Shown: positions 8,705 through 20,025 of the stretch, piece by piece
How positions within the stretch are numbered: position 1 is the stretch's first letter
Layout: each line of letters opens with the position of its first letter
DNA from: Gammaproteobacteria bacterium
Lineage (GTDB): Bacteria; Pseudomonadota; Gammaproteobacteria; Chromatiales; Chromatiaceae
Direction of reading: 5' to 3'
Length of the DNA: 64,000 bases
Assembly: GCA_024227135.1 (NCBI GenBank)
Contig: JAAELC010000128.1
Span: 1-64,000 of the forward strand
Notes under the pieces: model-generated
Databases searched by the model: none
What the model was told of the DNA's origin: nothing
What the model saw: only the letters and a program-made list of their open reading frames with translations
Position numbers and translations under genes: made by a program

Positions 8705-11611
8705 TCACTGGACCTCTTCGCACATCAGCGACTGCCAGGCATCTCTGACCAGCTGTCGCTCAGGGACAAGTTCGGTATCCGCAACGATTCCCGGAAGATC
8801 CCCCAGCGCATTGCGATGAACCACGGCACGCAAAGTTCGATACACATCGGCCAGGCGACCCGCGATCTCGCCATCCAGGATACGGTGCCGGGCCAATGCA
8901 TCGAGCAGACGAATGTTATCCGTCCAGACCAGCAGATCCGAATGCCTGAAAGCCCAACGCAGGACCAGATATTGAACCATAAATTCGATATCCGCGATAC
9001 CGCCCCGGCCCTGCTTCAGATTCACGTCCGTCGGACCGCTCTTGTCCATGATGGCGCGCATTTTCTCCCGCATGTTCCGCACCTCCTTCCGCAACCTGTC
9101 GGCATCCCGGTTCTGGGAAAGCACTTCCCGCCGAATCTGCTGAAAACGGTCCGACACCGCCTCATCCCCGGCGATGGCCCGGGCTCTGAGCAGGGCCTGA
9201 TGCTCCCATGTCCAGGCATTCTGCTTCTGGTATGCCTCAAAGGTGTCCAGGGAACTGACCAACATTCCGGAATTCCCGTTGGGCCGCAGTCGCATGTCGG
9301 TCTCGTACAGCAGACCGGCCGGAGTTCGGGTGGTTAAAATATGGATAATGCGCTGACCCAGCCGGGCATAGAAAAGATCACTGGAAACCGAATGCTCACC
9401 GTCGGTCATCGTGCCGACGTTCTGACCGCTGTTCAGAAACACCAGATCCAGATCCGACCCATAACCCAACTCAATGCCACCCAGCTTGCCATAACCAATC
9501 ACAGCGAACCCTTTGTTCTGATCGGTCACCCCGGGGGGATTCCCATAACGATCCGTCAGATCTCTCCAAGCCTGCTCCAACACGCTGCAAAGGACAGATT
9601 CAGCAATATCGGTCAGGTAGTCACTGACCACCATCAGCGGAATCGCTCCGGTGATATCCGCAGCGGCCACACGCAGCTTGTTGCTGCGGGCGAACTGGCG
9701 CAGGCGATCCATCTGCTGCTCCAGATCGTCAGCGGCCACCGCAGAGAGCAGAGTACTCAATTCGGTATCCAGTTCCCCCCGCCGCAGGGGCGTAAAGAGC
9801 CGCCGGGTATCCAGCAACTCATCGAGCAACAGAGGGTGTCGTGCTATCCGCTCGGCAATCCAGGGACTGTCGCAGGTCAACCGTACCAACTGTGACAGGA
9901 CCCTGGGGCTCTCTACCAGGAGAGCAAGGTAGGCTGTCCTCATGGCTATCGCTTCGAGCAATCTGAGCAACCGTTTCAGGGTAACGTCAGGGCGGACCGA
10001 TTCCACCACCTCCTCCAGTAACAGCGGCATCAGTTGATCGAGCCTCTCCGACCCCTTTTTGCCCAGCCGTTTATACGCATGAGAGAGACGAAACCCATCC
10101 AGTTGCCGCAACACTTCGACGCCATTGTTGAATCCAGACTCATGGAGCTTGGCGGCGGCGGCCTCCCCCTCCAGCTGACCCTCCCAAATAGCCAACAGTG
10201 GACGCCCCCCCGGTTCATCCTCCTCCTGGGAAACGGTAAACAGTTTGTCAAAACAGCTCTGTACCGAGTGTCGGTGACCGGCCAACTCCGCGGAAAAAGG
10301 TTCCCATTCGCTCAGCCCCATGGCGCGGGACAAGCGCAAGCGTCCTGTCTCGTTCTCGGGCAGCAGGTGTGTCTGCCAGTCTTTCCAGGCCTGCAGACGA
10401 TTCTCCACCAGCCGGAGAAATTCATAAGCCCTGGAAAGCTCCTCCACCAGATACTCCGGCAGAAGCCCCTTCTCTCCCAGCAAACCCAACACCTCGAGAA
10501 TGGGCCGGATCTGCAGATCAGGATCCCGTCCTCCCCGCACCAGCTGAAATGCCTGACCGATAAACTCGATCTCCCGGATCCCCCCGGGACCAAGTTTGAT
10601 ATTGTCAGCCATGCCCTTGCGCAGGAGTTCGCGACTGATGAGCTGCTTCATATTGCGAATCGAATCAACAGCCCCGAAATCCAGATACCGCCGATAGACA
10701 AAGGGTCGCAGCATGTCCTCGAGCTGCCTGTTGCTTTCCGGCTCCCCGACAATGATACGGGCCTTGATCATGGCATAACGCTCCCACTCCCTGGCCTGGT
10801 ACTGAAAGTAGTAATCCATCGCCCCGAAGGACATGGCAAGGGGTCCGGATTCACCGAAAGGCCGCAGCCGGGTATCCACCCTGAATACGAACCCATCCAT
10901 GGTCTGGGTATTCAGCGCCTTTACCAGCTGCTGGCAGAGACGAATGAAAAACTGCTCGTTGGGCTGATGCCTGGGACCATCGGTTTCGCCCTGATGGGGA
11001 TAGGTGAAAATAAGGTCGATGTCCGATGATAAATTCAGTTCCCGTGCGCCCAGCTTTCCCATACCCAGAACCACCAGGTACTGCTGCGCCCCCTCTTCAT
11101 CCCGGGGTATACCCTGGCGCGAGACTGCCCATCCATAGAGCAACCCCACGGACTGAATGATACAGGCATCCGCAAGATCGGAAAGATCACCCATCGTCTC
11201 CCCCAGAGGGGATCGGCTGGACAGATCACGCCAGATGATTCTCACCATTTCCCACCGCCTGAACCGGCGCAGCCCGCTCTGTAAAGCGGCTTCGTTCTCC
11301 ACCCCGGCCAGGGCTTCCTCGAGCCTGTCGCTCATCTCTCCATGGGCATAGGACCGAACCAGCCCCCCCCCCTCTGCCAGCGAGACAAGAAGCTCCGGCT
11401 CGCGCAAACAGCACTGAACGACATAGTCGCTGCCTTCCCATACCCTCAGCAATTCCTGCCGGAACTTGTCGTCAGGTTCGAAGACAACCCCTCTGTCGAT
11501 GGCTCTCTCCTGCCAATCCATCCATTGCCGGAGCACTGCTTGTTCAAACTCGTTATTCGACATCATCGGGTACTCACTGCCAGTTCTTGTTTGATCCTGA
11601 GTGTAACCCAT
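8705..11611 (-). CDS. glnE: Glutamine synthetase adenylyltransferase/deadenylase
   Basis: This bifunctional enzyme adds AMP to glutamine synthetase when nitrogen is plentiful and removes it when nitrogen is scarce, under PII control. The sequence shows two nucleotidyltransferase domains. The N-terminal deadenylase half has SSDIDLIF. The C-terminal adenylylase half has YGSDLDLVF. A linker and helical domains separate them. About 950-968 residues agrees with E. coli GlnE (946). The frame starts at ATG 11611, but the paired ATGs at 11566/11563 are also plausible. A run of ten C residues (plus strand 11363-11372) encodes EGGGL near residue 80. On one gene, ten identical bases could slip. ilvE follows directly. 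Confidence 0.95.
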   Translation of the reverse strand: MGYTQDQTRTGSEYPMMSNNEFEQAVLRQWMDWQERAIDRGVVFEPDDKFRQELLRVWEGSDYVVQCCLREPELLVSLAEGGGLVRSYAHGEMSDRLEEALAGVENEAALQSGLRRFRRWEMVRIIWRDLSSRSPLGETMGDLSDLADACIIQSVGLLYGWAVSRQGIPRDEEGAQQYLVVLGMGKLGARELNLSSDIDLIFTYPHQGETDGPRHQPNEQFFIRLCQQLVKALNTQTMDGFVFRVDTRLRPFGESGPLAMSFGAMDYYFQYQAREWERYAMIKARIIVGEPESNRQLEDMLRPFVYRRYLDFGAVDSIRNMKQLISRELLRKGMADNIKLGPGGIREIEFIGQAFQLVRGGRDPDLQIRPILEVLGLLGEKGLLPEYLVEELSRAYEFLRLVENRLQAWKDWQTHLLPENETGRLRLSRAMGLSEWEPFSAELAGHRHSVQSCFDKLFTVSQEEDEPGGRPLLAIWEGQLEGEAAAAKLHESGFNNGVEVLRQLDGFRLSHAYKRLGKKGSERLDQLMPLLLEEVVESVRPDVTLKRLLRLLEAIAMRTAYLALLVESPRVLSQLVRLTCDSPWIAERIARHPLLLDELLDTRRLFTPLRRGELDTELSTLLSAVAADDLEQQMDRLRQFARSNKLRVAAADITGAIPLMVVSDYLTDIAESVLCSVLEQAWRDLTDRYGNPPGVTDQNKGFAVIGYGKLGGIELGYGSDLDLVFLNSGQNVGTMTDGEHSVSSDLFYARLGQRIIHILTTRTPAGLLYETDMRLRPNGNSGMLVSSLDTFEAYQKQNAWTWEHQALLRARAIAGDEAVSDRFQQIRREVLSQNRDADRLRKEVRNMREKMRAIMDKSGPTDVNLKQGRGGIADIEFMVQYLVLRWAFRHSDLLVWTDNIRLLDALARHRILDGEIAGRLADVYRTLRAVVHRNALGDLPGIVADTELVPERQLVRDAWQSLMCEEVQ

Positions 11612-11662
11612 AGGGCTCGGGGGTTAGAACCGGTAAGAAGAGAAAACCCAGGGGTAACTACC

Positions 11663-11795
11663 CACGCCCCATGGGTGGCCTGTTCCGGAAGACGCCGTCA
11701 ATACGTCCTTGCAGGCCTGGCGTTGGCATCCCTGCCAAAGCCACTTCCTCCACAGACCACCCATGGGGGGGTAACCCCTGGGGGTGAGCAGTTAC
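11663..11795. repeat. 133-bp dispersed intergenic repeat, copy 1
   Basis: The stretch from CACGCCCCATGGGT to GAGCAGTTAC matches 37963-38095 over the same 133-base length, about 85% identical by eye. Its ends are roughly inverted: CCCCATGGGTGG on the left and CCACCCATGGGG on the right. The middle can form TTGGCA-TCCC-TGCCAA. It has no open frame of note. It lies between glnE and the groEL terminator. It may be a small non-autonomous mobile element or a REP-like sequence. The family is not recognised. Confidence 0.7.
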
Positions 11796-11839
11796 ACCCA
11801 CAGACTTGAACAAGAACACGAAATCCCCGTATCGGCAAA

Positions 11840-11866
11840 AAAAAGCCCCGCAGAGCGGGGCTTTTT
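11840..11866 (-). terminator. Rho-independent terminator after groEL
   Basis: The inverted repeat AAAAAGCCCCG / CGGGGCTTTTT has a four-base loop. The GC-rich stem is flanked by A and T runs, so it could stop transcription in both directions. It lies 33 bases past the groEL stop codon and would end the groESL transcript before the repeat and glnE. Confidence 0.9.
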
Positions 11867-11898
11867 CACACTTGTATGAAGTGTCAGCGAACGGGTGA

Positions 11899-13566
<1,668 letters not shown>

Positions 13567-13637
13567 TTATTGGATGTTTGGAGAGTGTTGACCTGATCGG
13601 CCTTTCATGGACCGCCAGGTGGCTCAGAAGTTACCGC

Positions 13638-13928
13638 TCAGCCTTCGACAACACCCACGATGTCGTCTTCGCGCATAACCAACAGGTCTTCATCGCCGAC
13701 TTTGACTTCGGTTCCGGAGTACTTGCCGAAAAGCACGCGGTCACCCACTTTCACGTCGAGGGGGCGTGATTCCCCGCTGTCAAGAACCTTACCATTGCCC
13801 ACTGCCACCACTTCGCCCTGGACAGGCTTTTCGGTTGCACTGTCGGGAAGCACGATGCCCCCGGCACTGGTGCGTTCTTCTTCCATACGTCTGATGACCA
13901 CACGGTCTTGCAGCGGACGAATATTCAT
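13638..13928 (-). CDS. groES: Co-chaperonin GroES (Cpn10)
   Basis: This 96-residue co-chaperonin forms the heptameric lid of Gro[20 protein letters not shown] at the N-terminus, the mobile loop with [11 protein letters not shown], and [11 protein letters not shown] are all standard. It is the first gene of the groESL operon. The transcript starts upstream at a sigma-70-like promoter overlapped by a perfect CIRCE operator. Confidence 0.98.
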   Translation of the reverse strand: MNIRPLQDRVVIRRMEEERTSAGGIVLPDSATEKPVQGEVVAVGNGKVLDSGESRPLDVKVGDRVLFGKYSGTEVKVGDEDLLVMREDDIVGVVEG

Positions 13929-13986
13929 CTACCGTTCTCTCCTGGAGTATTGTTGTTAAAAAATTCTGGTTCGGAACAAGCTGCTG

Positions 13987-14013
13987 TTAGCACTCGTCCT
14001 AACTGAGTGCTAA
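13987..14013 (-). promoter_or_regulatory. CIRCE operator (HrcA binding site) of groESL
   Basis: TTAGCACTC, nine bases, then GAGTGCTAA gives a perfect 9-9-9 CIRCE palindrome. CIRCE is the target of the HrcA repressor, which is released on heat shock. It begins 59 bases upstream of the groES ATG and borders the -10 box, so bound HrcA would block the promoter or early elongation. This predicts an hrcA gene elsewhere in the genome. Confidence 0.95.
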
Positions 14014-14040
14014 TAATAGGGTTGGATTTCGGAGAGTCAA
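14013..14040 (-). promoter_or_regulatory. Sigma-70-type promoter of groESL
   Basis: On the minus strand TTGACT (plus 14035-14040) and TATTAT (plus 14013-14018) are separated by 16 bases. These are close to the -35 TTGACA and -10 TATAAT consensus. The -10 box touches the CIRCE palindrome. I see no clear sigma-32 type promoter, which suggests HrcA control of a housekeeping promoter. Confidence 0.8.
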
Positions 14041-14177
14041 GAGCGAAAGGGCAAAAAATTTCTACGGCAAGGGGATTCAGGGGGAAAACCCGTGATTTTT
14101 TCTAAATACCCCGCTATTGATGAGGCAAAACCGGGGCATCACTTCTGAAGCCGCCTCCCCCTGCCTCCCTGGATACA

Positions 14178-15242
14178 TCAGCTATCGGTATCCGGGCCTG
14201 GGCAATCCGTCAGATGATCATCGTACCTTTCCATGAGATAACAGAGGCAATCCTGACGCACCACCCGGTGATCCTTGCTCAGCATGGAGGGCATTACGGG
14301 CACTTTCAGGCAGAGATTTCCATCATCCAGAGTGAAAAAGCGCTCAGTCACATCCACACCCTGCTCGTCACATACGCTGACGCCGATGCCATTACCCCCT
14401 TTCACACGCCCCAGGGAGGTACCCCGCGGAAGCTCTCGAAAGTTAAAAAAATCAAGATCTTCAGCGAATTGGACGGTGGTGTCAGAATCCCCGAATCCGA
14501 ATGTCAATGCTTCCGGAACCTTGACGATAGCCACCGTATGAAAAAGATCGATATCCTGGTGTGCCACCGGATGATCGGTATGCTCGGATAGATGCAGACA
14601 GGAATCCAGATACTCCGCCGCATGATCGACACCATAGGCCTGCCCGGGCTTGCCGCACTCCAACGTGACCGATGGACAGACCTTCGACATGGCAATCGAC
14701 TGCACACCGCACGGGCGTACGAAGTAAACCACTGTGCGACTGAACATGGTGGCCAGGTGCAGAAAACGGTTATCTATCCTGTTGATACAGGCGTAGTGTG
14801 GATTGAGCCCGGTCGTGTTATGAACATCAATACTGGCGAAGACCCCCCGCTGGCACATGATCTCCATCACCTGAGACATCAGGTGATGCTCCGGGGAACC
14901 CCCGTTTTCACACCCCGGCCAGACGCGGTTGTAGTCGGGCTGGCCATCCAGCCGGCGCAACCCAACCGCCGCAGCGGATACATTAGCGATAAACAGGCTG
15001 AGACTCCTGGGTAACCCACCCAGACGATCCCTGGACTGATATCGCCTCAACAAAGCCCGAACCGTCTCCCAACCCGTGGTTTCGTTACCGTGCATTAACA
15101 CCGTCACGAAAAGTGCCGGCTCCCGTCGCCCCGGGAGATGGATCAGCGTCGGCCCTTTCAGAACCGAACTCAACTGGGAAGCTTCCAGATCCAGCAATCC
15201 TTCCGGAAGATGATCAAGCTCCAGCAACATGTCAGTGGACAT
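14178..15242 (-). CDS. Succinylglutamate desuccinylase/aspartoacylase family (M14-like) hydrolase
   Basis: This 354-residue zinc carboxypeptidase-fold protein belongs to the AstE/AspA family, which cleaves N-acylated amino acids or related amides. The zinc ligands appear as VLMHGNETTGWETV (His and Glu) and SIDVHNTTGLNPHY (His). LECGKPGQAYGVDHA carries the downstream glutamate region. The ATG at 15242 is the likely start; a TTG three codons earlier also opens the frame. The next minus-strand gene upstream is a GCS2-family ligase, separated by a 256-base gap holding the end of a dispersed repeat. The pair may act on the same gamma-glutamyl or acyl-amino substrate, but this is inference. The true substrate is unknown. 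Confidence 0.8.
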   Translation of the reverse strand: MSTDMLLELDHLPEGLLDLEASQLSSVLKGPTLIHLPGRREPALFVTVLMHGNETTGWETVRALLRRYQSRDRLGGLPRSLSLFIANVSAAAVGLRRLDGQPDYNRVWPGCENGGSPEHHLMSQVMEIMCQRGVFASIDVHNTTGLNPHYACINRIDNRFLHLATMFSRTVVYFVRPCGVQSIAMSKVCPSVTLECGKPGQAYGVDHAAEYLDSCLHLSEHTDHPVAHQDIDLFHTVAIVKVPEALTFGFGDSDTTVQFAEDLDFFNFRELPRGTSLGRVKGGNGIGVSVCDEQGVDVTERFFTLDDGNLCLKVPVMPSMLSKDHRVVRQDCLCYLMERYDDHLTDCPGPDTDS

Positions 15243-15397
15243 CGTCAACAACGCTGTAAACCCCCATCCACGCCTAAGCCCATGGACAGATTGAAATAAG
15301 AGAACTGGACAAACGGCTCCTGAAACATGCTTTTCACTGACCTGGAAACCCGGTTTTCACACTACAAGACCCGTCATTCTAAATTTAAGGGTATCAA

Positions 15398-15434
15398 CTC
15401 CCCCCCATGGGGGGTTGTCTCTGGGGGTGAGCAA
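15398..15434. repeat. Partial copy of the 133-bp dispersed repeat (right end only)
   Basis: CCCCCCCATGGGGGG followed by CTCTGGGGGTGAGCA matches the right end of the repeat at 11663-11795 and 37963-38095. The left and central parts are missing. It is a truncated or decayed copy in the gap upstream of the aspartoacylase-like gene. Confidence 0.5.
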
Positions 15435-15498
15435 GAAATCACACTGATTCCCCCCGAGTACCCCTTCAACATGACAGTGAGGGAGCAACAACCCGCCA

Positions 15499-16914
15499 TT
15501 ATACATCCCATTGATGCACCGGCCGACCCGATTCCTGGTTAATCAGGTATGCTTCCGTCAACCCTGCCATATCCTGCCCATGGCGCCGCACCCACATCCG
15601 CTGCCAGACCGCCCCGTTCTGGCTGTTTTCAAGTCGCCCGCTGATCACACCGAGCCAATACTCGATCTCCCCGGGATCGATACCGAGAGAACCCAACCCC
15701 TCTCGTGCCAATGGCAAAAGCCGGTGGCGGCACAGATCCCTGACACTGCCACTTTCCTGGTCGAGCCACTGAAGGTCCGCGTTGATACCCCATCTCGCGG
15801 CCTGATAGAAGTTCGCTTTGGCCCGGGGGTAAGGCAAACGGGACTCCGGTGACACAGACCAACCCGCCAGCGCGCACACGGCACCGTAGAAAAATGCGGC
15901 GTTGGCAATGGAATCGGTCACTGTCGGACCGGCTGGAATCACCCGGTGCTCGATTCGAATATGGGGAACATCATTCTGATCGAAACCGATCAACGGTCGA
16001 TTCCAGCGCCAGACCGTACCGTTGTGAAGCCGCAGATGGGCAAGCTGTCGTTCCGGCTCATCCATCAACTGGGGCAACAGGACGGGGTAGCGGTCACGAT
16101 TGGCCCGAAAACAGTCCAGTATCGAATCCACGTAACCGATCCCAAGGGTTACCCGCTTGGTCAGGTCGGTATCCCCCACCTTGATCGCCTGTTCGAAAAG
16201 TGGAATACGGGTCTCGTCCCACAACTCGTAACCGAACAGATAAGGGGAATTCGCGCTCAATGCCACCATGGGGGCGGAAAGAATCTTGGCCGCGTTATAA
16301 AACCGCCCGGCACTTTCCGCATTGACTTTGAGATGCACCTGAAAGGAGGTCGTGGCCGATTCAAGCATCACATCCTCATGCCGAAAACTGAGCCGCTCCC
16401 TCCCCGCGATATCCATTTCCAAAGCGCCGCCGCCCCGCAGCCGCGCCAACTGCTCATCCAGCGCCTGATATCGCTGCATACTGGACATGTTATCCGTGGT
16501 CAGATCCTGCTCCACCACCGTCGGCAGAATCCCGATCATCGCCAGACGGGTATCAAAACGCTTCGCAGCCTGATTGCACTTAGCCCAGGTCACCGCCAGT
16601 TCATCTGCAAGCCGGCTCAGCGCGGCTCCCTGCAAAGGTTGAGGACTGCCATTCAACTCCAGATTAAACCGGGCCAGTTCGGGTACCACGAGAGGATCCT
16701 GCAGCAATCTGAGCAACTCCTGGTTCACCGACTTGGGGCGGGCCTGCCTGTCCAGCAGCCAGGCTTCCAGCTCGAATCCACCTACATGATCGCTTTGTGG
16801 AATGTCACCCTCGGTAAACCACTGCTCCAGCAGTCGTGTTTCATTGGCCAGCCGTCTGGAGAAATCCTGAAAATCTTCCGGTTTGAAATGGCTGTCCGCT
16901 ATCTCTTGCCCCAT
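15499..16914 (-). CDS. Glutamate-cysteine ligase family 2 (GCS2/YbdK-like) carboxylate-amine ligase
   Basis: This 471-residue protein of the GCS2 superfamily joins the gamma-carboxylate of glutamate, or a similar acid, to an amine using ATP. GGFELEAWLLDRQ near residue 45 gives the glutamate-rich metal/ATP strand. FNLELNGSPQPLQG and the later IRIEHRVIPAGPTVTDS add further acidic and basic pocket residues. It is longer than YbdK (372). It begins at the ATG at 16914 behind a GGAG site five bases upstream. It is probably not the main glutathione GshA of this genome, though that cannot be excluded. The divergent member of the pair, an aspartoacylase-like hydrolase, lies downstream on the same strand. 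Confidence 0.75.
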   Translation of the reverse strand: MGQEIADSHFKPEDFQDFSRRLANETRLLEQWFTEGDIPQSDHVGGFELEAWLLDRQARPKSVNQELLRLLQDPLVVPELARFNLELNGSPQPLQGAALSRLADELAVTWAKCNQAAKRFDTRLAMIGILPTVVEQDLTTDNMSSMQRYQALDEQLARLRGGGALEMDIAGRERLSFRHEDVMLESATTSFQVHLKVNAESAGRFYNAAKILSAPMVALSANSPYLFGYELWDETRIPLFEQAIKVGDTDLTKRVTLGIGYVDSILDCFRANRDRYPVLLPQLMDEPERQLAHLRLHNGTVWRWNRPLIGFDQNDVPHIRIEHRVIPAGPTVTDSIANAAFFYGAVCALAGWSVSPESRLPYPRAKANFYQAARWGINADLQWLDQESGSVRDLCRHRLLPLAREGLGSLGIDPGEIEYWLGVISGRLENSQNGAVWQRMWVRRHGQDMAGLTEAYLINQESGRPVHQWDV

Positions 16915-17063
16915 CTGTACTCCATCCAGGTAATGGTGGTGGAGGTGAGTTTACCAGCATTGATGACAAGACGTGTCCCCCAGGCAAGGGTTATCTCCCC
17001 GCACCTTGCTACCAAACCTCATGGGGACGCTGAACCCCTCGAAACAATGTTGAGAAAGCCCTG

Positions 17064-17780
<717 letters not shown>

Positions 17781-17860
17781 TCAGTGGCGGAACTGTCGAC
17801 AGCCGGTCGAAATACTCAAACGCTTCGGTATCGTGCAACTCGATACCGGTAAGGTCAGAG

Positions 17861-17880
17861 ATAACCCCGGGGTCCCGGGG
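17861..17880 (-). terminator. Possible terminator hairpin after rho
   Basis: On the minus strand CCCCGG-GACC-CCGGGG is followed by TTATCTCT, ten bases past the rho stop codon. The stem is strong but the T-tract is poor, so termination is only likely, not sure. Confidence 0.4.
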
Positions 17881-17890
17881 CGAAACGTCG

Positions 17891-19147
17891 TTAACGTCGC
17901 ATCGCCTCAAAGAACTCTTCGTTGGTCTTGGTGACCTTGAGCTTGTCGTAGAGAAATTCCATCGCTGCCAGCTCATCCATGGGGTGCAGAATCTTTCTCA
18001 GAATCCACATCTTCTGAAGATCATTGGATTTCATCAGCAAATCTTCACGCCGGGTACCGGAACGGTTGATATTGATGGCCGGAAATATCCTCTTCTCAGC
18101 GATACGCCGATCCAGGTGTATCTCCATATTGCCGGTCCCCTTGAACTCCTCGTAGATCACATCATCCATCCGCGATCCGGTCTCTACCAGTGCGGTGGCG
18201 ATAATCGTCAGACTGCCACCCTCTTCCACATTGCGCGCGGCACCGAAAAAGCGCTTGGGACGTTGCAGCGCATTTGCATCGACACCACCGGTCAAGACCT
18301 TCCCGGAGGACGGAATGACCGTGTTGTAGGCTCTGGCCAGACGCGTGATGGAATCCAGCAGAATCACCACGTCTTTCTTGTGCTCGACCAGACGCTTGGC
18401 CTTTTCGATCACCATCTCAGCAACTTGAACGTGGCGTGCCGCCGGCTCATCGAATGTCGACGAAATCACTTCGCCACGCACCGAACGTTTCATTTCCGTC
18501 ACCTCTTCCGGCCGCTCGTCGATGAGCAGCACGATCAAGTGGCTGTTCGGGTGATTGTGCGCAATGGACTGGGCCACGTTCTGCATCAACATGGTCTTGC
18601 CAGCCTTAGGGGGCGAGACGATCAGGCCACGCTGTCCTTTGCCAATGGGCGCCACCAGCTCGATAGTCCGCGCTGTTATGTCTTCCGTGCTGCCGTTACC
18701 CACTTCCAGGGTGAACTTACGATTGGCAAACAGCGGAGTAAAATTCTCGAACAGAATTTTATTCTTGGCATTTTCCGGTTTGTCGTAATTGATCTCACTG
18801 ACTTTCAGCAGGGCAAAGTAGCGTTCGCTGTCTTTGGGCGGACGAATCTTTCCCGATATGGAATCACCGGTACGCAGACTGAACCGACGAATCTGACTGG
18901 GCGAGACGTAGATATCATCCGGACCGGCAAGGTAAGAACTGTCGGCAGCCCTCAGAAATCCAAATCCATCCTGGAGGATTTCGAGCACACCGTCACCGTA
19001 GATATCCTCGCCACTCTTGGCGTGTGCTTTGAGGATGGCAAAAATAAGATCCTGTTTACGGGCACGCGCCATACCCTCGACCTTGTTGGTATGAGCCAGT
19101 TCCACCAATTCGGCCACAGGCATTTTTTTCAGTTCGGTGAGATTCAT
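17891..19147 (-). CDS. rho: Transcription termination factor Rho
   Basis: This hexameric RNA helicase, 418 residues, ends transcripts at C-rich unstructured RNA. The N-terminal [18 protein letters not shown] helix bundle and the cold-shock-like RNA-binding domain (DGFGFLR) are present. The Walker A (PPKAGKTM), the Q-loop ([20 protein letters not shown]) and the R-loop follow in order. The length is identical to the usual gammaproteobacterial Rho. It follows trxA on the same strand after 189 bases, and rhlB diverges beyond, the same order as in E. coli. The leader between trxA and rho contains a seven-base inverted repeat (19275-19281/19302-19308) of unknown meaning. Confidence 0.98.
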   Translation of the reverse strand: MNLTELKKMPVAELVELAHTNKVEGMARARKQDLIFAILKAHAKSGEDIYGDGVLEILQDGFGFLRAADSSYLAGPDDIYVSPSQIRRFSLRTGDSISGKIRPPKDSERYFALLKVSEINYDKPENAKNKILFENFTPLFANRKFTLEVGNGSTEDITARTIELVAPIGKGQRGLIVSPPKAGKTMLMQNVAQSIAHNHPNSHLIVLLIDERPEEVTEMKRSVRGEVISSTFDEPAARHVQVAEMVIEKAKRLVEHKKDVVILLDSITRLARAYNTVIPSSGKVLTGGVDANALQRPKRFFGAARNVEEGGSLTIIATALVETGSRMDDVIYEEFKGTGNMEIHLDRRIAEKRIFPAININRSGTRREDLLMKSNDLQKMWILRKILHPMDELAAMEFLYDKLKVTKTNEEFFEAMRR

Positions 19148-19336
19148 GATGTCTTCATTTGTGCGTTTGAATTTGATTCATACAGGCGGGAAGTGCCTGC
19201 AGGGATGCTTACATAAGAGTTGAGCCAGGCGTCCTTCGTCGGTCCTGACCATCAGGGAATTCGGTGCCTAGGGGGTCCGGGGGGCTCTCTTTCTGGCCAC
19301 TCCCGGACATGAATGGCATTTTTCTGATCGTAGTTT

Positions 19337-19663
19337 TTAAAGGTTGCTGTCGATGAACGCCATGAGCTGGGATTTGGAAACAGCACCTACTTTGGTGGCT
19401 TCCACCTCGCCGTTCTTGAAGAGCATCAGTGTGGGTATTCCGCGGATTCCGTATCTGGGCGGTGTATTGGGGTTGTCATCGATATTCAGCTTTGCAACTG
19501 TCAATCGCCCCGTGTACTCGCTGGCTACCTGGTCCAGAACCGGGGCGATCATCTTGCAGGGACCACACCATTCAGCCCAGTAGTCCACCAGTACCGGTTG
19601 ACTGGATTTCAAAACCTCGGTTTCAAAAGAATCATCACTCAGATGAACAATCTGTTCACTCAC
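19337..19663 (-). CDS. trxA: Thioredoxin 1
   Basis: This 108-residue thioredoxin has the redox site [11 protein letters not shown] and the conserved cis-proline region [13 protein letters not shown]. It keeps cytoplasmic protein disulphides reduced and is regenerated by thioredoxin reductase. It starts at a GTG at 19663 with GGAG eight bases upstream. rho follows on the same strand. Confidence 0.97.
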   Translation of the reverse strand: MSEQIVHLSDDSFETEVLKSSQPVLVDYWAEWCGPCKMIAPVLDQVASEYTGRLTVAKLNIDDNPNTPPRYGIRGIPTLMLFKNGEVEATKVGAVSKSQLMAFIDSNL

Positions 19664-20025
19664 TTGAGCATCTCCAAAAAATTAGTCTGGTTGGGAAACT
19701 ACCTGGCTGTGCGGGACCGCACCTGCGTTCCTTCCTACTCGGAATTGTTTTAAACCGGCAAGCAATCGACCCGAAACACCGATGCCCTGACTTTAATTCA
19801 GAATCTGCCGCGTATCCAGCCCAAAGCACTTAATCTCGTCACCTGGTGCCAATGCTGAAATCCTAACGCCTGCTAGAGAACGGTGTGTTCTTTTACAAAC
19901 GCTTAAGCGGGGGGAGGTGTTTTATTCGGATTTGGACCCACGAAAAAACAGGATTACGTATTTGATCCCAATATTATTCGTTTTGCAAGTCCAATGGGGA
20001 GTTATTTGCTGTATCCTAGCCGGTT
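19664..20025. other. Divergent trxA/rhlB intergenic region
   Basis: This 362-base gap holds the leaders of trxA (minus) and rhlB (plus). A short palindrome, GTGCGGGACCGCAC (19709-19722), lies in the trxA leader. Before rhlB the DNA is AT-rich, with TTGCAA and TATCCT elements, but their spacing is too wide for a standard promoter. I see no RNA gene or coding frame of interest. Confidence 0.4.
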
